From positions 806,001 to 870,000 of the forward strand of contig NZ_PNCO02000002.1 in the NCBI RefSeq assembly GCF_005886105.2: 64,000 bases of DNA. The letters are read 5' to 3'. Within the stretch, counting starts at the first letter, position 1, and the number at the start of each line of letters is the position of its first letter. Both the position numbers and the translations under genes were made by a program. A model generated the notes under the pieces. That model ran no database searches and was not told where the DNA came from. It saw nothing but the letters and a program-made list of their open reading frames with translations. This document shows positions 1-9,094 of the stretch, in pieces. This DNA comes from Pseudoalteromonas galatheae. GTDB lineage: Bacteria > Pseudomonadota > Gammaproteobacteria > Enterobacterales > Alteromonadaceae.

Positions 1-1401
1 GGGACTTTTTGGTACCATGCGCATGTACATGGTTCAACTGCACTTCAAGTATCTAGCGGGATGGCCGGGGCCATTATTATCGAAGGTGGAGATCCCAAAA
101 AGGATATTCAAAACCAACCTCAGATAAAAGGCAAGAAAGAGCAAGTTATTGTGCTTCAACAGATTGCTTACGACTGTCATGGGCAAATCGAATATTACGA
201 TGCTAAAAATCGACCAGCTGGTGTTCCAGTTTGCCAGATAGACGGCAAAGACTTTGACATCTTTGGTCCCGGCGAATGGCAACAAACTAAGCGGAGAACC
301 TTAATCAATGGTCAGGTTGTACCCAAAGTAATTATGCGGCCCAATGAAATTCAGCGTTGGCGCTTTATCCATGCTGGTGTACGTGAAACAATTAAGCTTT
401 CTGTTGTTCGTAAACCTAATTGGGAACAGGATATCAACCCTAAGCCATTAGGCTACTTGAATCAGATCTCTGTTGATGGTTTAAACACAGGCCGTTTGGA
501 CAAATGGGATCTTAGCAGTGCGGTATCCTCAACTGAGCCGTTACAGCCAGGATATCGAGCAGATTATCTTTATCAAGCTCCGAGCAAAGAAGGGGTTTAC
601 TGGCTAGTGGATTTGGATTCTGTGCCACAAAAATCACTTCAAGGTGTGCCAGAAGATACTGCAGAACTGATGCAAATTGTGGTAACCGGAGAACCCGTTT
701 CTAAGGCCGAAGCCGTATTACCAACTAGCGCTGGGCTAGCGCAATATCGAGCCCATGAAGCACCAACTCAAGCTGAAATAAAAGCCATGGACAAGAGTAC
801 GGATAAAGAAAGTATGATGTTTTACTTGGGCTCACGTGTTGCCGTGGATAGAGCGATAAAAAGCGCACAGAGCAAAAAAGTAGATTTCAGCTGTGAGAAT
901 ATAGGGAATAAAGACGTTAATAATGGTGTGCTTCCTGATGATAATAAGCTTTCAGACGAAGAAAAATCCAAAGACCTTATTTTCTCTGTTGACGGCAAGC
1001 CTTATGGTGAGATTAGTAATCGAGAATTAACTCTTGGTACATGGCAAAGATGGGATTTGTGTACCCGAGGCCTTGCTCCAATGCATCCTTTCCACATTCA
1101 TGTGAATCCATTTTACGCGTCAAGAATAGGTCCTGACGGTGAGCAGCAATGGGTATGGCGGGATACATTGGCGATAGAAAAAGATAACGACTCGCCTGAC
1201 GATAAACACAAAGGTGAGAAGCAATCTAAAACTGCACCACATACAGTGATTTACAGTAAATATCGTTATCCAACATCACTCCCTGGATTTACTGGCGATG
1301 TAAAAAAACAGTACACAGGAGAGTTTGTATTGCATTGCCATATTCTAGATCATGAAGATCAGGGCATGATGCAAAAAGTAAAATTAGTTGAGAGTAACTA
1401 G
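1..1401 (+). CDS. Multicopper oxidase (laccase-like), 5' end outside window
   Basis: The reading frame is open from the first base, so this is the C-terminal 466 residues of a longer protein. Copper motifs are visible in order: WYHAHVHG at the very start (type 2/3 ligands) followed by the typical GMAG segment, HPFHIH at 1084-1101, and HCHxxxHxxxGM near 1333-1370, which supplies the type 1 and type 3 ligands with a methionine in the axial position. These are the hallmarks of three-domain multicopper oxidases, which couple one-electron oxidation of phenols or metals to reduction of oxygen to water, usually in the periplasm or outside the cell. A charged Asp/Lys-rich insert lies around 890-990. 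An ATG at 61 is in frame but starts inside the copper motif and cannot be the true start. The substrate cannot be told from the sequence. Confidence 0.9.
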   Translation, partial: GTFWYHAHVHGSTALQVSSGMAGAIIIEGGDPKKDIQNQPQIKGKKEQVIVLQQIAYDCHGQIEYYDAKNRPAGVPVCQIDGKDFDIFGPGEWQQTKRRTLINGQVVPKVIMRPNEIQRWRFIHAGVRETIKLSVVRKPNWEQDINPKPLGYLNQISVDGLNTGRLDKWDLSSAVSSTEPLQPGYRADYLYQAPSKEGVYWLVDLDSVPQKSLQGVPEDTAELMQIVVTGEPVSKAEAVLPTSAGLAQYRAHEAPTQAEIKAMDKSTDKESMMFYLGSRVAVDRAIKSAQSKKVDFSCENIGNKDVNNGVLPDDNKLSDEEKSKDLIFSVDGKPYGEISNRELTLGTWQRWDLCTRGLAPMHPFHIHVNPFYASRIGPDGEQQWVWRDTLAIEKDNDSPDDKHKGEKQSKTAPHTVIYSKYRYPTSLPGFTGDVKKQYTGEFVLHCHILDHEDQGMMQKVKLVESN

Positions 1402-1502
1402 CTTAAACGCTAGTAACGCACGCATCTTTAGCTGCAAGCTTTTCGCTAACAGGGGCGTATGTACTTCTAATCGCTCGCTATTTGGTAAGTAAATTCGTCA
1501 GT

Positions 1503-1541
1503 CTCTAAGCTCTATTACCCAGATGGTAGTAGAACTTAGAG
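1503..1541. terminator. 17-bp hairpin between convergent genes
   Basis: Left arm 1503-1519 and right arm 1525-1541 pair at 15 of 17 positions, with one further G-T pair, around a 5-nt loop. It lies between the convergent oxidase and TPR genes, so it may end transcripts from both sides. There is no clear T run on either strand. Confidence 0.45.
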
Positions 1542-1683
1542 CGAGATAGGGGCAAGATTTGTCTGTCAAATAAGCGCAAAGTTTGCCCATGTTTGTATAA
1601 ATTAGATTCACCGCAATATGAAACCTGCACAAAGCCTGATTTACAACAGCTGTGACAAAAAAGTTACCCAGTTAGATCTATTG

Positions 1684-2673
1684 CTAACTTGCTAACTTGC
1701 CAAGTGCTGATTGCGCTTTTTTCTTAAGTGCTTTACTTAGTGCTTCGGCTATCACTTCTTGTAATAGTTGTTGTGCAGTTGCCACTTGGTTTTGGGCTTT
1801 GGCGATCGTCGCTAGCTGAAACTTGATTTGGCTTTTGTCCGGCATATCGTAGCTCGGGGTAGCTTCTTCAAGGTATTGACGCAAGGCGGCTGCCCCCTCG
1901 TTATGGTGGCGTGCTAGCTGTTGACTGAGTGTTCCAATAAGTACAAGTGAGCGGTACTTGGCTTTTTTCTGCTCTGGCGTCGTTGCTTCCATTCGAGCTG
2001 CCTTACGAAGTTGATGTAAAGCAGGCTCAAGCTCTTTTTGTTCTTGATACACGATACCTAAGGTGTAATAGAGTTCGGGTTCCGTGCCAAAATCTTTTGA
2101 TACCGTTTCGAGTGAGTGAGCAAAGGCGGCTTTATCATCTAACTTCGCATAAAGGTGTAATCGTGCTAGGTGTGCGGCGAAGGGATCTATTTTTTCTAAC
2201 TGCTTGATATGTTTGATAGCCTCTTGTTCATCACCGCCAAACATAGCGGGCGCATTGAGGTAAAACTTGATCAAAGCGCTACGATAATTGGCATTATCTG
2301 GTGCGAGCTCCACGGCCCTAAGGAACGAACGTTTGAGTTTTTTGATGTAGCCAGAGATCTTAAAAATGCTAGCTTTTTCGGCAAGTACCGCGACGACTTC
2401 AGCATGACAGAAATAAAGTTCAGCGTTTTTAGGCTCACTTTGGATAGCGTTTTCTATGTGTTGCAGTGCTACGTCTGGTTGATCGCTTTTCAGCGCAATA
2501 CGAGCCAACATTAAAGGCTTACGAACATCACTGCTCTTGGTTTCTTGTAGTATGGACTGTGCTAGGCGGTAATTGCCGTTATCGAACTCAGTCTGGCCTT
2601 GCTCTAGGCTGGTGGCGTTGGTCAGGGCGCTAAACATTAGCATAGCCAGTGGTATTAAGTGACTCGTTTTCAT
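1684..2673 (-). CDS. Secreted TPR-repeat protein
   Basis: The 329-residue product starts with a signal peptide (MKTSHLIPLAMLMFSALTNA) and is otherwise built of helix-turn-helix repeats with TPR spacing, for example EQGQTEFDNGNYRLAQSIL near the N-terminus and the PELYYTLGIVYQEQKELEPA repeat near residue 200. TPR proteins act as protein-binding scaffolds; this one would sit in the periplasm. I chose the ATG at 2673 because a GGAG ribosome site lies 8 bases upstream; an in-frame ATG at 2697 would add eight residues before the signal peptide and lacks such a site. No partner gene is adjacent. The specific function is unknown. Confidence 0.8.
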   Translation of the reverse strand: MKTSHLIPLAMLMFSALTNATSLEQGQTEFDNGNYRLAQSILQETKSSDVRKPLMLARIALKSDQPDVALQHIENAIQSEPKNAELYFCHAEVVAVLAEKASIFKISGYIKKLKRSFLRAVELAPDNANYRSALIKFYLNAPAMFGGDEQEAIKHIKQLEKIDPFAAHLARLHLYAKLDDKAAFAHSLETVSKDFGTEPELYYTLGIVYQEQKELEPALHQLRKAARMEATTPEQKKAKYRSLVLIGTLSQQLARHHNEGAAALRQYLEEATPSYDMPDKSQIKFQLATIAKAQNQVATAQQLLQEVIAEALSKALKKKAQSALGKLAS

Positions 2674-2756
2674 TGTGGATACTCCTTTGAATGTCATTGT
2701 TTGGTTGTGGCGTTTGTTTTGAACGTGGTTTGAGAGCGGTAATAAGTATGTTTTGA

Positions 2757-3215
2757 TTACTCATTTATAGCGTTGTATTGATTGGAGCCGTGCGGCATTC
2801 GCCACCTAATCACTGTCCAAGCGATCGTCAGAAGTAAACTGAGCTGAATAGCCACAAGAAATAGATAGAATGGATCTGTTTCAACACCACCGAGTATAAA
2901 CAAAAAGGTCAATACGACGGCGACTAAATTGCAGGCTCGGTTTAGGTGATAGTTAAGATACTGAGACAGAAAAATCATTGCAATTGGGATCTCGATAAGA
3001 ATGGCAGAGATCAGTAGTAGCGGTTGTGATAATTTGACCGAGCCGGAATAGCCCGTCATCAACGTTTCTATTACTCCAGGAGTTATAAATGCGGAGACAA
3101 AGGCCAAAATATCGGCATAAATCATATTTAACATGACCAATAACCACAGTGTGGCGACCTTTTTATGTGTATTGGCGCTGTGAGTTGACTGACCAGTTGC
3201 TGCTGCAGTTGTCAT
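2757..3215 (-). CDS. Small four-helix membrane protein, DUF6326-like
   Basis: This 152-residue protein has about four hydrophobic segments (roughly residues 23-50, 60-85, 92-110 and 115-138). The first carries a MLNMIYADI-type stretch followed by PGVIETLMTG, which resembles the DUF6326 family of uncharacterised inner-membrane proteins. The gene is read away from the membrane-anchored AraC regulator at 3422, with about 200 bases between the two starts, so the regulator may control it. The family match rests on recalled motif similarity only, and no biochemical role is known. Confidence 0.7.
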   Translation of the reverse strand: MTTAAATGQSTHSANTHKKVATLWLLVMLNMIYADILAFVSAFITPGVIETLMTGYSGSVKLSQPLLLISAILIEIPIAMIFLSQYLNYHLNRACNLVAVVLTFLFILGGVETDPFYLFLVAIQLSLLLTIAWTVIRWRMPHGSNQYNAINE

Positions 3216-3421
3216 ACTTGTTTCCTTAAGTCATATTGGCTTATCTATTCAGATGTTAGAGCTCTTCCCTCATCTTTATCTAAGGGATGGAGTAAGACTA
3301 ACTATCACTGGCTGAGCTGTCGTCCTTGCGTAAAGGCGCGGACATGATTTAAGGTTCTTTAAATTTAAAAGTATGAAAAACAAAGTATTACGGATAGGTT
3401 TGTTTCAAGTTTCAGGAGTGA

Positions 3422-4615
3422 ATGGTGGTTGATCCTATCGTTATGGTGCTCACTGCAATGCTCATTGGGCAAACTGTACTCAGCGTGCCAATGCTAATGA
3501 TAAACAAAAAGACGCGTGTTTATCGCCTGCCGTTGATGTTGTTTCTTACAGCCTGCGGAGTACTTGCCCTCAATGTCATCGTGCCCCATTTGTTTCCCAG
3601 TTGGTATCAAGCGTACACCGTTATTGGCTTTCCGATGCTATTTGTACTTTGTCCTACACTAAGGTTGTACATTGCTGGGCTGACAGAGCAAAGGCAAGAG
3701 GCGTTCAGTAAAGCAGATCTTAACGCGTTTATTTTACTGTGGCCTGCGATGGCAGTATCTGTCGCGATAGGTGCTTTACCTCCTGAGCAGCACAGTGCGC
3801 TCTTTGTTAGTGATGAGGATCCGAGCGGATTATATTCATCAATACTTGCAGGCATTATGCTGGTCCTTATGTGCCTTTGGCTAATAGAATGTAGCGTCAC
3901 ACTTGCGGTAATAATGAAGCGTTTGCTGGCTTTCAAAAGGCAGTTAAAAAATCATTACTCTAACCTTGACGACCGCCGGCTCTACACTACCAGAAGGCTG
4001 GTTTTTGCAGCGATATGTATATGGATATTTGCGCTATTCTCTGTTTCTATATCCAATTTGCTTGGCCAAGCGCTACTGACACTGAGAGCGGAAGTATTCA
4101 CGGCGCTAATACTTATTTGGTGTGTCACCTTTTTTGCAATGCAACATACACCGATGTTGCCAGTAGGTTTGGCGAGGGAGAAAATTGAGCATGCGGTTGA
4201 AGGTCTGGACGCTACAAAGCATAAAACTACACCAGACAAATACAGAAAATCAGCACTTAGTGGCGAGCAGTCAGCGCGAATTGTCGATAAAATTACTCGA
4301 GTGATGCGAGATAAAAAGCTCTATATGGATGCTAATTTAACTCTTAAAAAACTGGCGGATGCCAGTGGCGTTTCACCCAATTATCTTTCTCAAACATTAA
4401 ATGAAACGCTGAGGGTAAATTTTTTCGACTTTGTAAACCAATGGCGAATAGAAGCGTCAAAATCGGAACTATTGACTAGCGCAGATTCCGTGCTAAAGAT
4501 TGCTCTAGACGTTGGTTTTAACGCCCGCTCTTCATTCTATAAGGCGTTTAAGAAAGAGACAGGGGTTACGCCGGGCGAGTTTAGGAAACAACACGCTCGG
4601 CAAACTTGTGAATAG
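3422..4615 (+). CDS. Membrane-anchored AraC-family transcriptional regulator
   Basis: The N-terminal 240 residues are strongly hydrophobic, with about seven predicted transmembrane segments. The C-terminal 110 residues form an AraC/XylS double helix-turn-helix: LTLKKLADASGVSPNYLSQ is the first helix-turn-helix, and VLKIALDVGFNARSSFYKAF followed by TGVTPGEFRK is the second. Such proteins are thought to sense a signal in or across the membrane and to bind DNA while anchored. The start at 3422 has an AGGAG site 5 bases upstream. It is divergent from the small membrane gene at 2757-3215 and converges on 4624-5307 with only 8 bases between the stop codons. The target genes are not known; the divergent neighbour is the obvious candidate. 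Confidence 0.88.
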   Translation: MVVDPIVMVLTAMLIGQTVLSVPMLMINKKTRVYRLPLMLFLTACGVLALNVIVPHLFPSWYQAYTVIGFPMLFVLCPTLRLYIAGLTEQRQEAFSKADLNAFILLWPAMAVSVAIGALPPEQHSALFVSDEDPSGLYSSILAGIMLVLMCLWLIECSVTLAVIMKRLLAFKRQLKNHYSNLDDRRLYTTRRLVFAAICIWIFALFSVSISNLLGQALLTLRAEVFTALILIWCVTFFAMQHTPMLPVGLAREKIEHAVEGLDATKHKTTPDKYRKSALSGEQSARIVDKITRVMRDKKLYMDANLTLKKLADASGVSPNYLSQTLNETLRVNFFDFVNQWRIEASKSELLTSADSVLKIALDVGFNARSSFYKAFKKETGVTPGEFRKQHARQTCE

Positions 4616-4623
4616 GTTGCGGG

Positions 4624-5307
4624 TTATCGCGGCGAAGTCGTTGAACTTTCTTTGAGTAGTAGGACGCCAAGCCCTATAAACCATAGGATTTGTCCGAGAC
4701 CAAATATAGCTGTGGTAACTTCAAAAAATGGGTTTTTGGCAAGGAAAGATAAACCTGAAAATAATGTTAAAACCCCAGCCAAACTTACAAGCAAACCCCA
4801 ATAATGGAGCAGTGGGCTAAATATTTTATGTTTGAGACCGATGCAACTGATTGCTAACACCCAAATCGCACCAACTAATTCAATGCCACCGCCAAGTGCA
4901 TCTACCACTATCGAAATGGTGCGATTGATCGTTAACGCAAGTGTCGGATCCATTTCATGAAATTTTGCAATCGCTTCAATGCTAGTTAAAAAAATCATGG
5001 TACTGGCAAGGACAATCGCCGCCCAAATATAGCCTACAATGCTAGCAAACTTCATGCAGTCAGGTGACATTGTGCTAAAGCGTTGATGAATTGCTTGCAC
5101 CAACACAATCAGGGCAAAGCTGAAGATAATCCCAATCACGATATAACCAAGAAAAAAGGTATCGCGATTTTGCACAAAGAAATCTAGATAAAGCGCTGGT
5201 GTATTGTGCTCACTTGAGTCTAATACCCCAAAAAATAAAACAAAACCAAACAAATAAGTCGCGGCTTCTGTGAGTGCCGCGACACCTCCCCATTTTTGTA
5301 ATGACAT
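4624..5307 (-). CDS. Six-helix integral membrane protein, DUF4386-like
   Basis: This 227-residue protein has six clear hydrophobic stretches (about residues 12-32, 52-72, 88-110, 130-155, 165-185 and 195-217) joined by short loops. The overall layout and the FxKNPFFE and GxGxLLLKES elements near the end recall DUF4386-type membrane proteins of unknown function, but I hold that assignment loosely. The gene converges on the AraC regulator upstream of it. No catalytic motif can be seen and no operon partner lies within 150 bases on either side. Confidence 0.65.
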   Translation of the reverse strand: MSLQKWGGVAALTEAATYLFGFVLFFGVLDSSEHNTPALYLDFFVQNRDTFFLGYIVIGIIFSFALIVLVQAIHQRFSTMSPDCMKFASIVGYIWAAIVLASTMIFLTSIEAIAKFHEMDPTLALTINRTISIVVDALGGGIELVGAIWVLAISCIGLKHKIFSPLLHYWGLLVSLAGVLTLFSGLSFLAKNPFFEVTTAIFGLGQILWFIGLGVLLLKESSTTSPR

Positions 5308-5433
5308 AGTACACCTGTAAAACTCGTTTATTATTGTTGTACTCAGTTTAGCAACATATTAAGTATCAGCTCCAGAGTAGGGTGTGTTTATTTGTAACAA
5401 TAGTTTATTGAGCAGGGAATTCGGGAGAGGAGA

Positions 5434-5453
5434 AGAGCACCTTCAGGTGCTCT
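5434..5453 (-). terminator. Hairpin just after the small gene at 5464-5691
   Basis: A perfect 9-bp stem (AGAGCACCT and its complement) with a 2-base spacer lies 11 bases past the stop codon at 5464. On the minus strand it is followed by a pyrimidine-rich TTCTCC tract. Its position argues that some minus-strand transcript ends here. Confidence 0.5.
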
Positions 5454-5463
5454 CTAAGCCATA

Positions 5464-5691
5464 TTAAAGATGAACGATGCTATCTACATTGCCATCAGGA
5501 TCGTTTGGTGTTTTACCATCTGTACTTGGGTTACCATTTCGCATCATGATCACTGCACAGGCAGCAGGTGAATCCATCGAAGTGGCTGATATGGTTATCA
5601 TGCGATTTGGTGAAGGTAAACAGCATAGCGACGCTTCGCTATGCTGTTGAAGTGAGGTTTGCAGGTTATGCAGATATTCTGCGTCTGCCAA
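5464..5691 (-). CDS. Possible small Cys-containing protein of unknown function (tentative)
   Basis: An open frame of 75 codons overlaps the end of the upstream surface-protein gene by 26 bases. The last 45 codons, from an internal ATG, have coding-like composition (many GAT, GGT, AAA and GTA codons) and the frame stops just before a good hairpin at 5434-5453. The C-terminal sequence is acidic and rich in Asp, Pro and Gly (DGKTPNDPDGNVDSIVHL). Against it, the first part of the frame runs through a 13-bp stem hairpin that looks like the terminator of the upstream gene, and no convincing ribosome site is seen. It could be a genuine short gene starting inside the frame, or the 3' remnant of a deleted gene. 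I do not recognise it. Confidence 0.25.
   Translation of the reverse strand: MADAEYLHNLQTSLQQHSEASLCCLPSPNRMITISATSMDSPAACAVIMMRNGNPSTDGKTPNDPDGNVDSIVHL
5619..5648 (-). terminator. 13-bp stem hairpin after the surface-protein gene
   Basis: A perfect 13-bp inverted repeat with a CGCT loop begins 17 bases after the stop codon at 5666 (minus strand). It is followed only by TTTACC, so it is a weak intrinsic terminator or an mRNA-stabilising hairpin. Confidence 0.55.
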
Positions 5692-7951
5692 AAGCCAACA
5701 GTGTGCTTAGCATCGCCAGTAAAAAGCCAAATGCACCTCCCGAACTGCCTTTATCTTCCTTATCGGTCGTTGTTGGAGTTGTGTTTGCTTTGTACTGTGC
5801 CTTTACAACTAACTCACTGGTGACCTTGTCAAAAGCTATATCCCACCCAGTAAAAGCATAACCATTTCGCTGTGGCTCTGCAGGTGGCGTTGCTGCTTGC
5901 CCATGAACGACTTCTGCTGCTTTGATGACTGTGTCATCCCAATCCACAAACTTCACTTGATACTTATTAATCTCAAATTGTGCCGTAATGGTAAGGTTTT
6001 GATTAACATCATTAAAGTCGTTATTCCAGCCTGTAAATGTATAACCTTCCCTGGGCGGAACTTGAGGAGCCGTAGCAGCACTATTTTCTTCAATAGTTTG
6101 CGTAGAAAGCACGCTTCCATCCCAGTTCTTAAACACGACATTAAACTGCTTTAGGTCAAAGCTTGTCACCTGAAATGTGGCTTTATTATTTGAGTAGTCT
6201 AATTCAGGAGCTACTGATGAGAACCGGATAGTTGGTGCAAACTCGCCAGCTTCACTTGGCGCAACCTTAAACGAGACTTGAACTGACTCAACATCAGGAC
6301 CATTGCTAAAGCGGCATGAACGACGATTATTTAGATCTTCACAGCTGACCATATATTCTTGATCTATTGAGTGAAAATCAAACTTTAATGCGGCCTCTGA
6401 GTCTAGATAGAGATCAAATAGACGCGGCAAACTGGATAGTGTATTTTCAGTTATTTCCAGTGTGACAAGAGTGCTTGTCCCTGCTTTTAGCTGCTTTGCT
6501 CCCGTTATATTCTTAACTGAAACTTCACTTATTTGCGCTTCGTCAACAAAGATGTAGGGTGTAGCGCCTAACGTTGTTAATTCTCGCGCATAAGCACCTT
6601 GGCTATATATGCCTGCGGAGTCTATTTGAATATTTGCATCCAGTTGCCAAACCCCTTTACCCTTTTGCAAGTCGTCGTTACTAAAGCTCACACTGGTAGT
6701 GCCGACAAACTCATCTTGGTCATTGCCTTGCTGCCATTGCTCTATAGTAAAGAGTTTATCTTTCGCTTCAGCTCCCTCTGGTGCTCTAAGAGCATAGTAA
6801 CCTTTGGTCATGCCTGATACATCTGACATTGTGACGGTTAGGGTAACATCTTGATCGCCATTCGTTGAAGTGAGTTGGTTTGACGAAAAAGCGACGTTGT
6901 CGATACTCGGAGGAGCAATATCTAGTTCAGTTTGATTTTTAACCGTAACAACAGACGGTAGACCGAGCTGATTAAAGTGACCTCGATTGTAAGCACCAAT
7001 ATTTCCATTGCTATCAGTGAGCATCGCAGAGGCAACAAACCACTCACCTGGCAACGCTTTATCTGTAAAGGTAAATGAATAATTTGAACGATATACCCCT
7101 TCGACGTCCGTTTCTTGCCAATCAGATGACTCAGCATATTTTATGGCAAGAGATTTATATTGGCTAGGCGGTGAGACTCTAATTACACCTTTTGACATTG
7201 TTGAATGGTCATAAGCTTCTATGGCTATATTAACCGTTTTATCTCCTGTATTTACATCAACTTCAGTGTCAGAAATCGTAATAGATTTTATTTCAGGGTT
7301 AATGCCTTCAGTGACTTTATCATTCGTGACAACGATATATGGGTTAAAGCCTGCAGCTTGAATTTCATTCTCACGTAGCCAAAAACGAACGGCATTGTTT
7401 ACGTCAACTAAGTGGCTTAGGGTTAAAAACCACTTCCCATTAACATCTGCATCGGTGAAAGTGAAACTCACTTTACTCTCATAAACTCCCGGCTCGTCTG
7501 TTTTCTGCCAATTAGAAGCTACTGCTGATTTATTGCTCCCCCAACTAAACCCTGTCGGTGGGGATAAATAAACGCGCGCACCTTTTACACCGCTTTCATC
7601 GTAAAATCTTAATGTAATATCGACGGTTTTTTCTCCATCGTTTACATTAACAGAGTTCGTGGTTAAGAGGATTGACCTTATCTCTGGTGGGGTCCGGTCA
7701 GTTTCATTTGTAGTTTTTTGCTCTTGGTAGCAGTGGGTGTTGAGTACATCTAGCATAGACTCGGCAGGTAATAAACTGTCACTTTCGCCATTCGCAGCGT
7801 TCGCCATTAATAATTCAATTTTTGTATCACAATCTATTTTTGGGTTAGTGATGGTATCTAAACTAAGCGATAGGCTTGCTTGTGCATTCATTGCTGCTAG
7901 CCCAGAGACTAGCGTTGCCAGTGTGGTTTTTTTAAAAAGATTAAAGCTCAT
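5666..7951 (-). CDS. Secreted repeat protein with InlB-type repeats and GlyGly-CTERM-like tail
   Basis: The 761-residue protein opens with a signal peptide (about residues 1-25, ending MNAQA). Residues 88-465 hold three copies of a domain of about 110 residues, each beginning with PPEI/NPEIKSI-like and D-G-(D/E)-K/Q-T/D-V motifs typical of beta-sandwich modules. Residues 475-595 resemble a CARDB-type beta domain, and 605-735 contain two InlB B-repeats (YTFTGWNNDF and YAFTGWDIAF). The C-terminus (GSSGGAFGFLL... GRRR) has the Gly-rich, hydrophobic and Arg-rich layout of GlyGly-CTERM signals, which are cut by rhombosortase and associated with type II secretion. No enzyme domain is visible, so a structural or adhesive surface role is likely. 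Confidence 0.82.
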   Translation of the reverse strand: MSFNLFKKTTLATLVSGLAAMNAQASLSLSLDTITNPKIDCDTKIELLMANAANGESDSLLPAESMLDVLNTHCYQEQKTTNETDRTPPEIRSILLTTNSVNVNDGEKTVDITLRFYDESGVKGARVYLSPPTGFSWGSNKSAVASNWQKTDEPGVYESKVSFTFTDADVNGKWFLTLSHLVDVNNAVRFWLRENEIQAAGFNPYIVVTNDKVTEGINPEIKSITISDTEVDVNTGDKTVNIAIEAYDHSTMSKGVIRVSPPSQYKSLAIKYAESSDWQETDVEGVYRSNYSFTFTDKALPGEWFVASAMLTDSNGNIGAYNRGHFNQLGLPSVVTVKNQTELDIAPPSIDNVAFSSNQLTSTNGDQDVTLTVTMSDVSGMTKGYYALRAPEGAEAKDKLFTIEQWQQGNDQDEFVGTTSVSFSNDDLQKGKGVWQLDANIQIDSAGIYSQGAYARELTTLGATPYIFVDEAQISEVSVKNITGAKQLKAGTSTLVTLEITENTLSSLPRLFDLYLDSEAALKFDFHSIDQEYMVSCEDLNNRRSCRFSNGPDVESVQVSFKVAPSEAGEFAPTIRFSSVAPELDYSNNKATFQVTSFDLKQFNVVFKNWDGSVLSTQTIEENSAATAPQVPPREGYTFTGWNNDFNDVNQNLTITAQFEINKYQVKFVDWDDTVIKAAEVVHGQAATPPAEPQRNGYAFTGWDIAFDKVTSELVVKAQYKANTTPTTTDKEDKGSSGGAFGFLLAMLSTLLAFGRRRISA

Positions 7952-8106
7952 TGTTAGTCCTTTAAATTATTATGTGTAGCACTATGCAGCGAAATACTTG
8001 GTTAGTACTACAAAATTGAGTAAACACCCTAAATTACCATATGGATCCGGATCTTTAGAGGATTTTTTGTACTAAAATTGTGAACAAATGTGAAAGCCTA
8101 GTTTTT

Positions 8107-8994
8107 CTAATCTGTTGAGTTCAGGTGCTTTTTAAGGTGTTCGATAAAAAGTTGGGTTTTATAGGGTGTGTAGTTTGTCTTGGGATAATACGCCCATAAT
8201 TGTTTTGCTTCAGATTTTACTTCAGGCAATACAGGTATGAGCAAACCTTGGTCGAGCTCCCTTTTCACATAGCTAGGCGCAATAAATACCAGTCCTAAAC
8301 CTTGTACCGCTGCTGTCAGCATAGCGTCGAGTTGATCAGAGACAAAGTTATAGTTGTCAAACTGGAAGACATCGCCATTTTCTAAAATAATCCCACCTAG
8401 CTTGTGGTAGTAGCTGCTTAACAGCATTTTATGTTGGCGCAGATCATCAAGGGACTTGATAGGCTTATGCTGTTTGAGATAGTGAGGAGCACCAAAGATC
8501 TGCATTTGATAATCAATGAGTCGGCTACCTTTATGAGAGGCTGAGTCAAAAGCTTCATAGTAGCGTGTGATCACTAAATCGTGAGTAAGGTCTGGGTGCG
8601 CGCCAGGGGCGATGACATTAAGATGAATTTTTAATTTGGGATATTCGGCTAAAAATGAGGCGATATTTGGCATTAAAATGGTGCTGCCTACTGCGAGTGT
8701 TGAAGCGATTTTTAAGCTACCAGATGGTGCTTGATTCAGTGCTTGTCCGTGATCAGTTAAACATTCAAACTGCGCTAGCCATTGAGAAGCCTTCGGTAAA
8801 AAGTGCTCCCCAGCCTCAGTGAGGTTGACTTGACGAGTGGTACGAATAAATAGCGTTAAGCCAAGCTGCTGTTCTAACCAGTCAATTCGCTTGCTCACTG
8901 CAGATGCTGAAACACCTTCTTCATCTGCGGCACGAGTAAAACTGCCAAACTCTACAACTTTGCTAAAGCTCCGCACTCCGGTTAGCCAATCCAT
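8107..8994 (-). CDS. LysR-family transcriptional regulator
   Basis: This 295-residue protein has the usual LysR length. The N-terminal winged helix-turn-helix spans about residues 1-60 (FTRAADEEGVSASAVSKRI, then LFIRTTRQVNLTEAG), and residues 90-290 form the periplasmic-binding-protein-like effector domain. The HTH and linker resemble the CrgA/AaeR branch. AGGA lies 9 bases before the start. It is divergent from the MFS transporter at 9095 with a 100-base spacer, the classic arrangement in which a LysR protein controls the neighbouring exporter as well as itself. The inducer is unknown. Confidence 0.88.
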   Translation of the reverse strand: MDWLTGVRSFSKVVEFGSFTRAADEEGVSASAVSKRIDWLEQQLGLTLFIRTTRQVNLTEAGEHFLPKASQWLAQFECLTDHGQALNQAPSGSLKIASTLAVGSTILMPNIASFLAEYPKLKIHLNVIAPGAHPDLTHDLVITRYYEAFDSASHKGSRLIDYQMQIFGAPHYLKQHKPIKSLDDLRQHKMLLSSYYHKLGGIILENGDVFQFDNYNFVSDQLDAMLTAAVQGLGLVFIAPSYVKRELDQGLLIPVLPEVKSEAKQLWAYYPKTNYTPYKTQLFIEHLKKHLNSTD

Positions 8995-9094
8995 TAATTA
9001 TTTCCTAGCAAGAATAAGTGTTTTTATTATTACCTTGTTTTTTGGATATTAAAAGCTCGATAGAATCATCCTCAGTAGATTCAAGGGGATTGAC

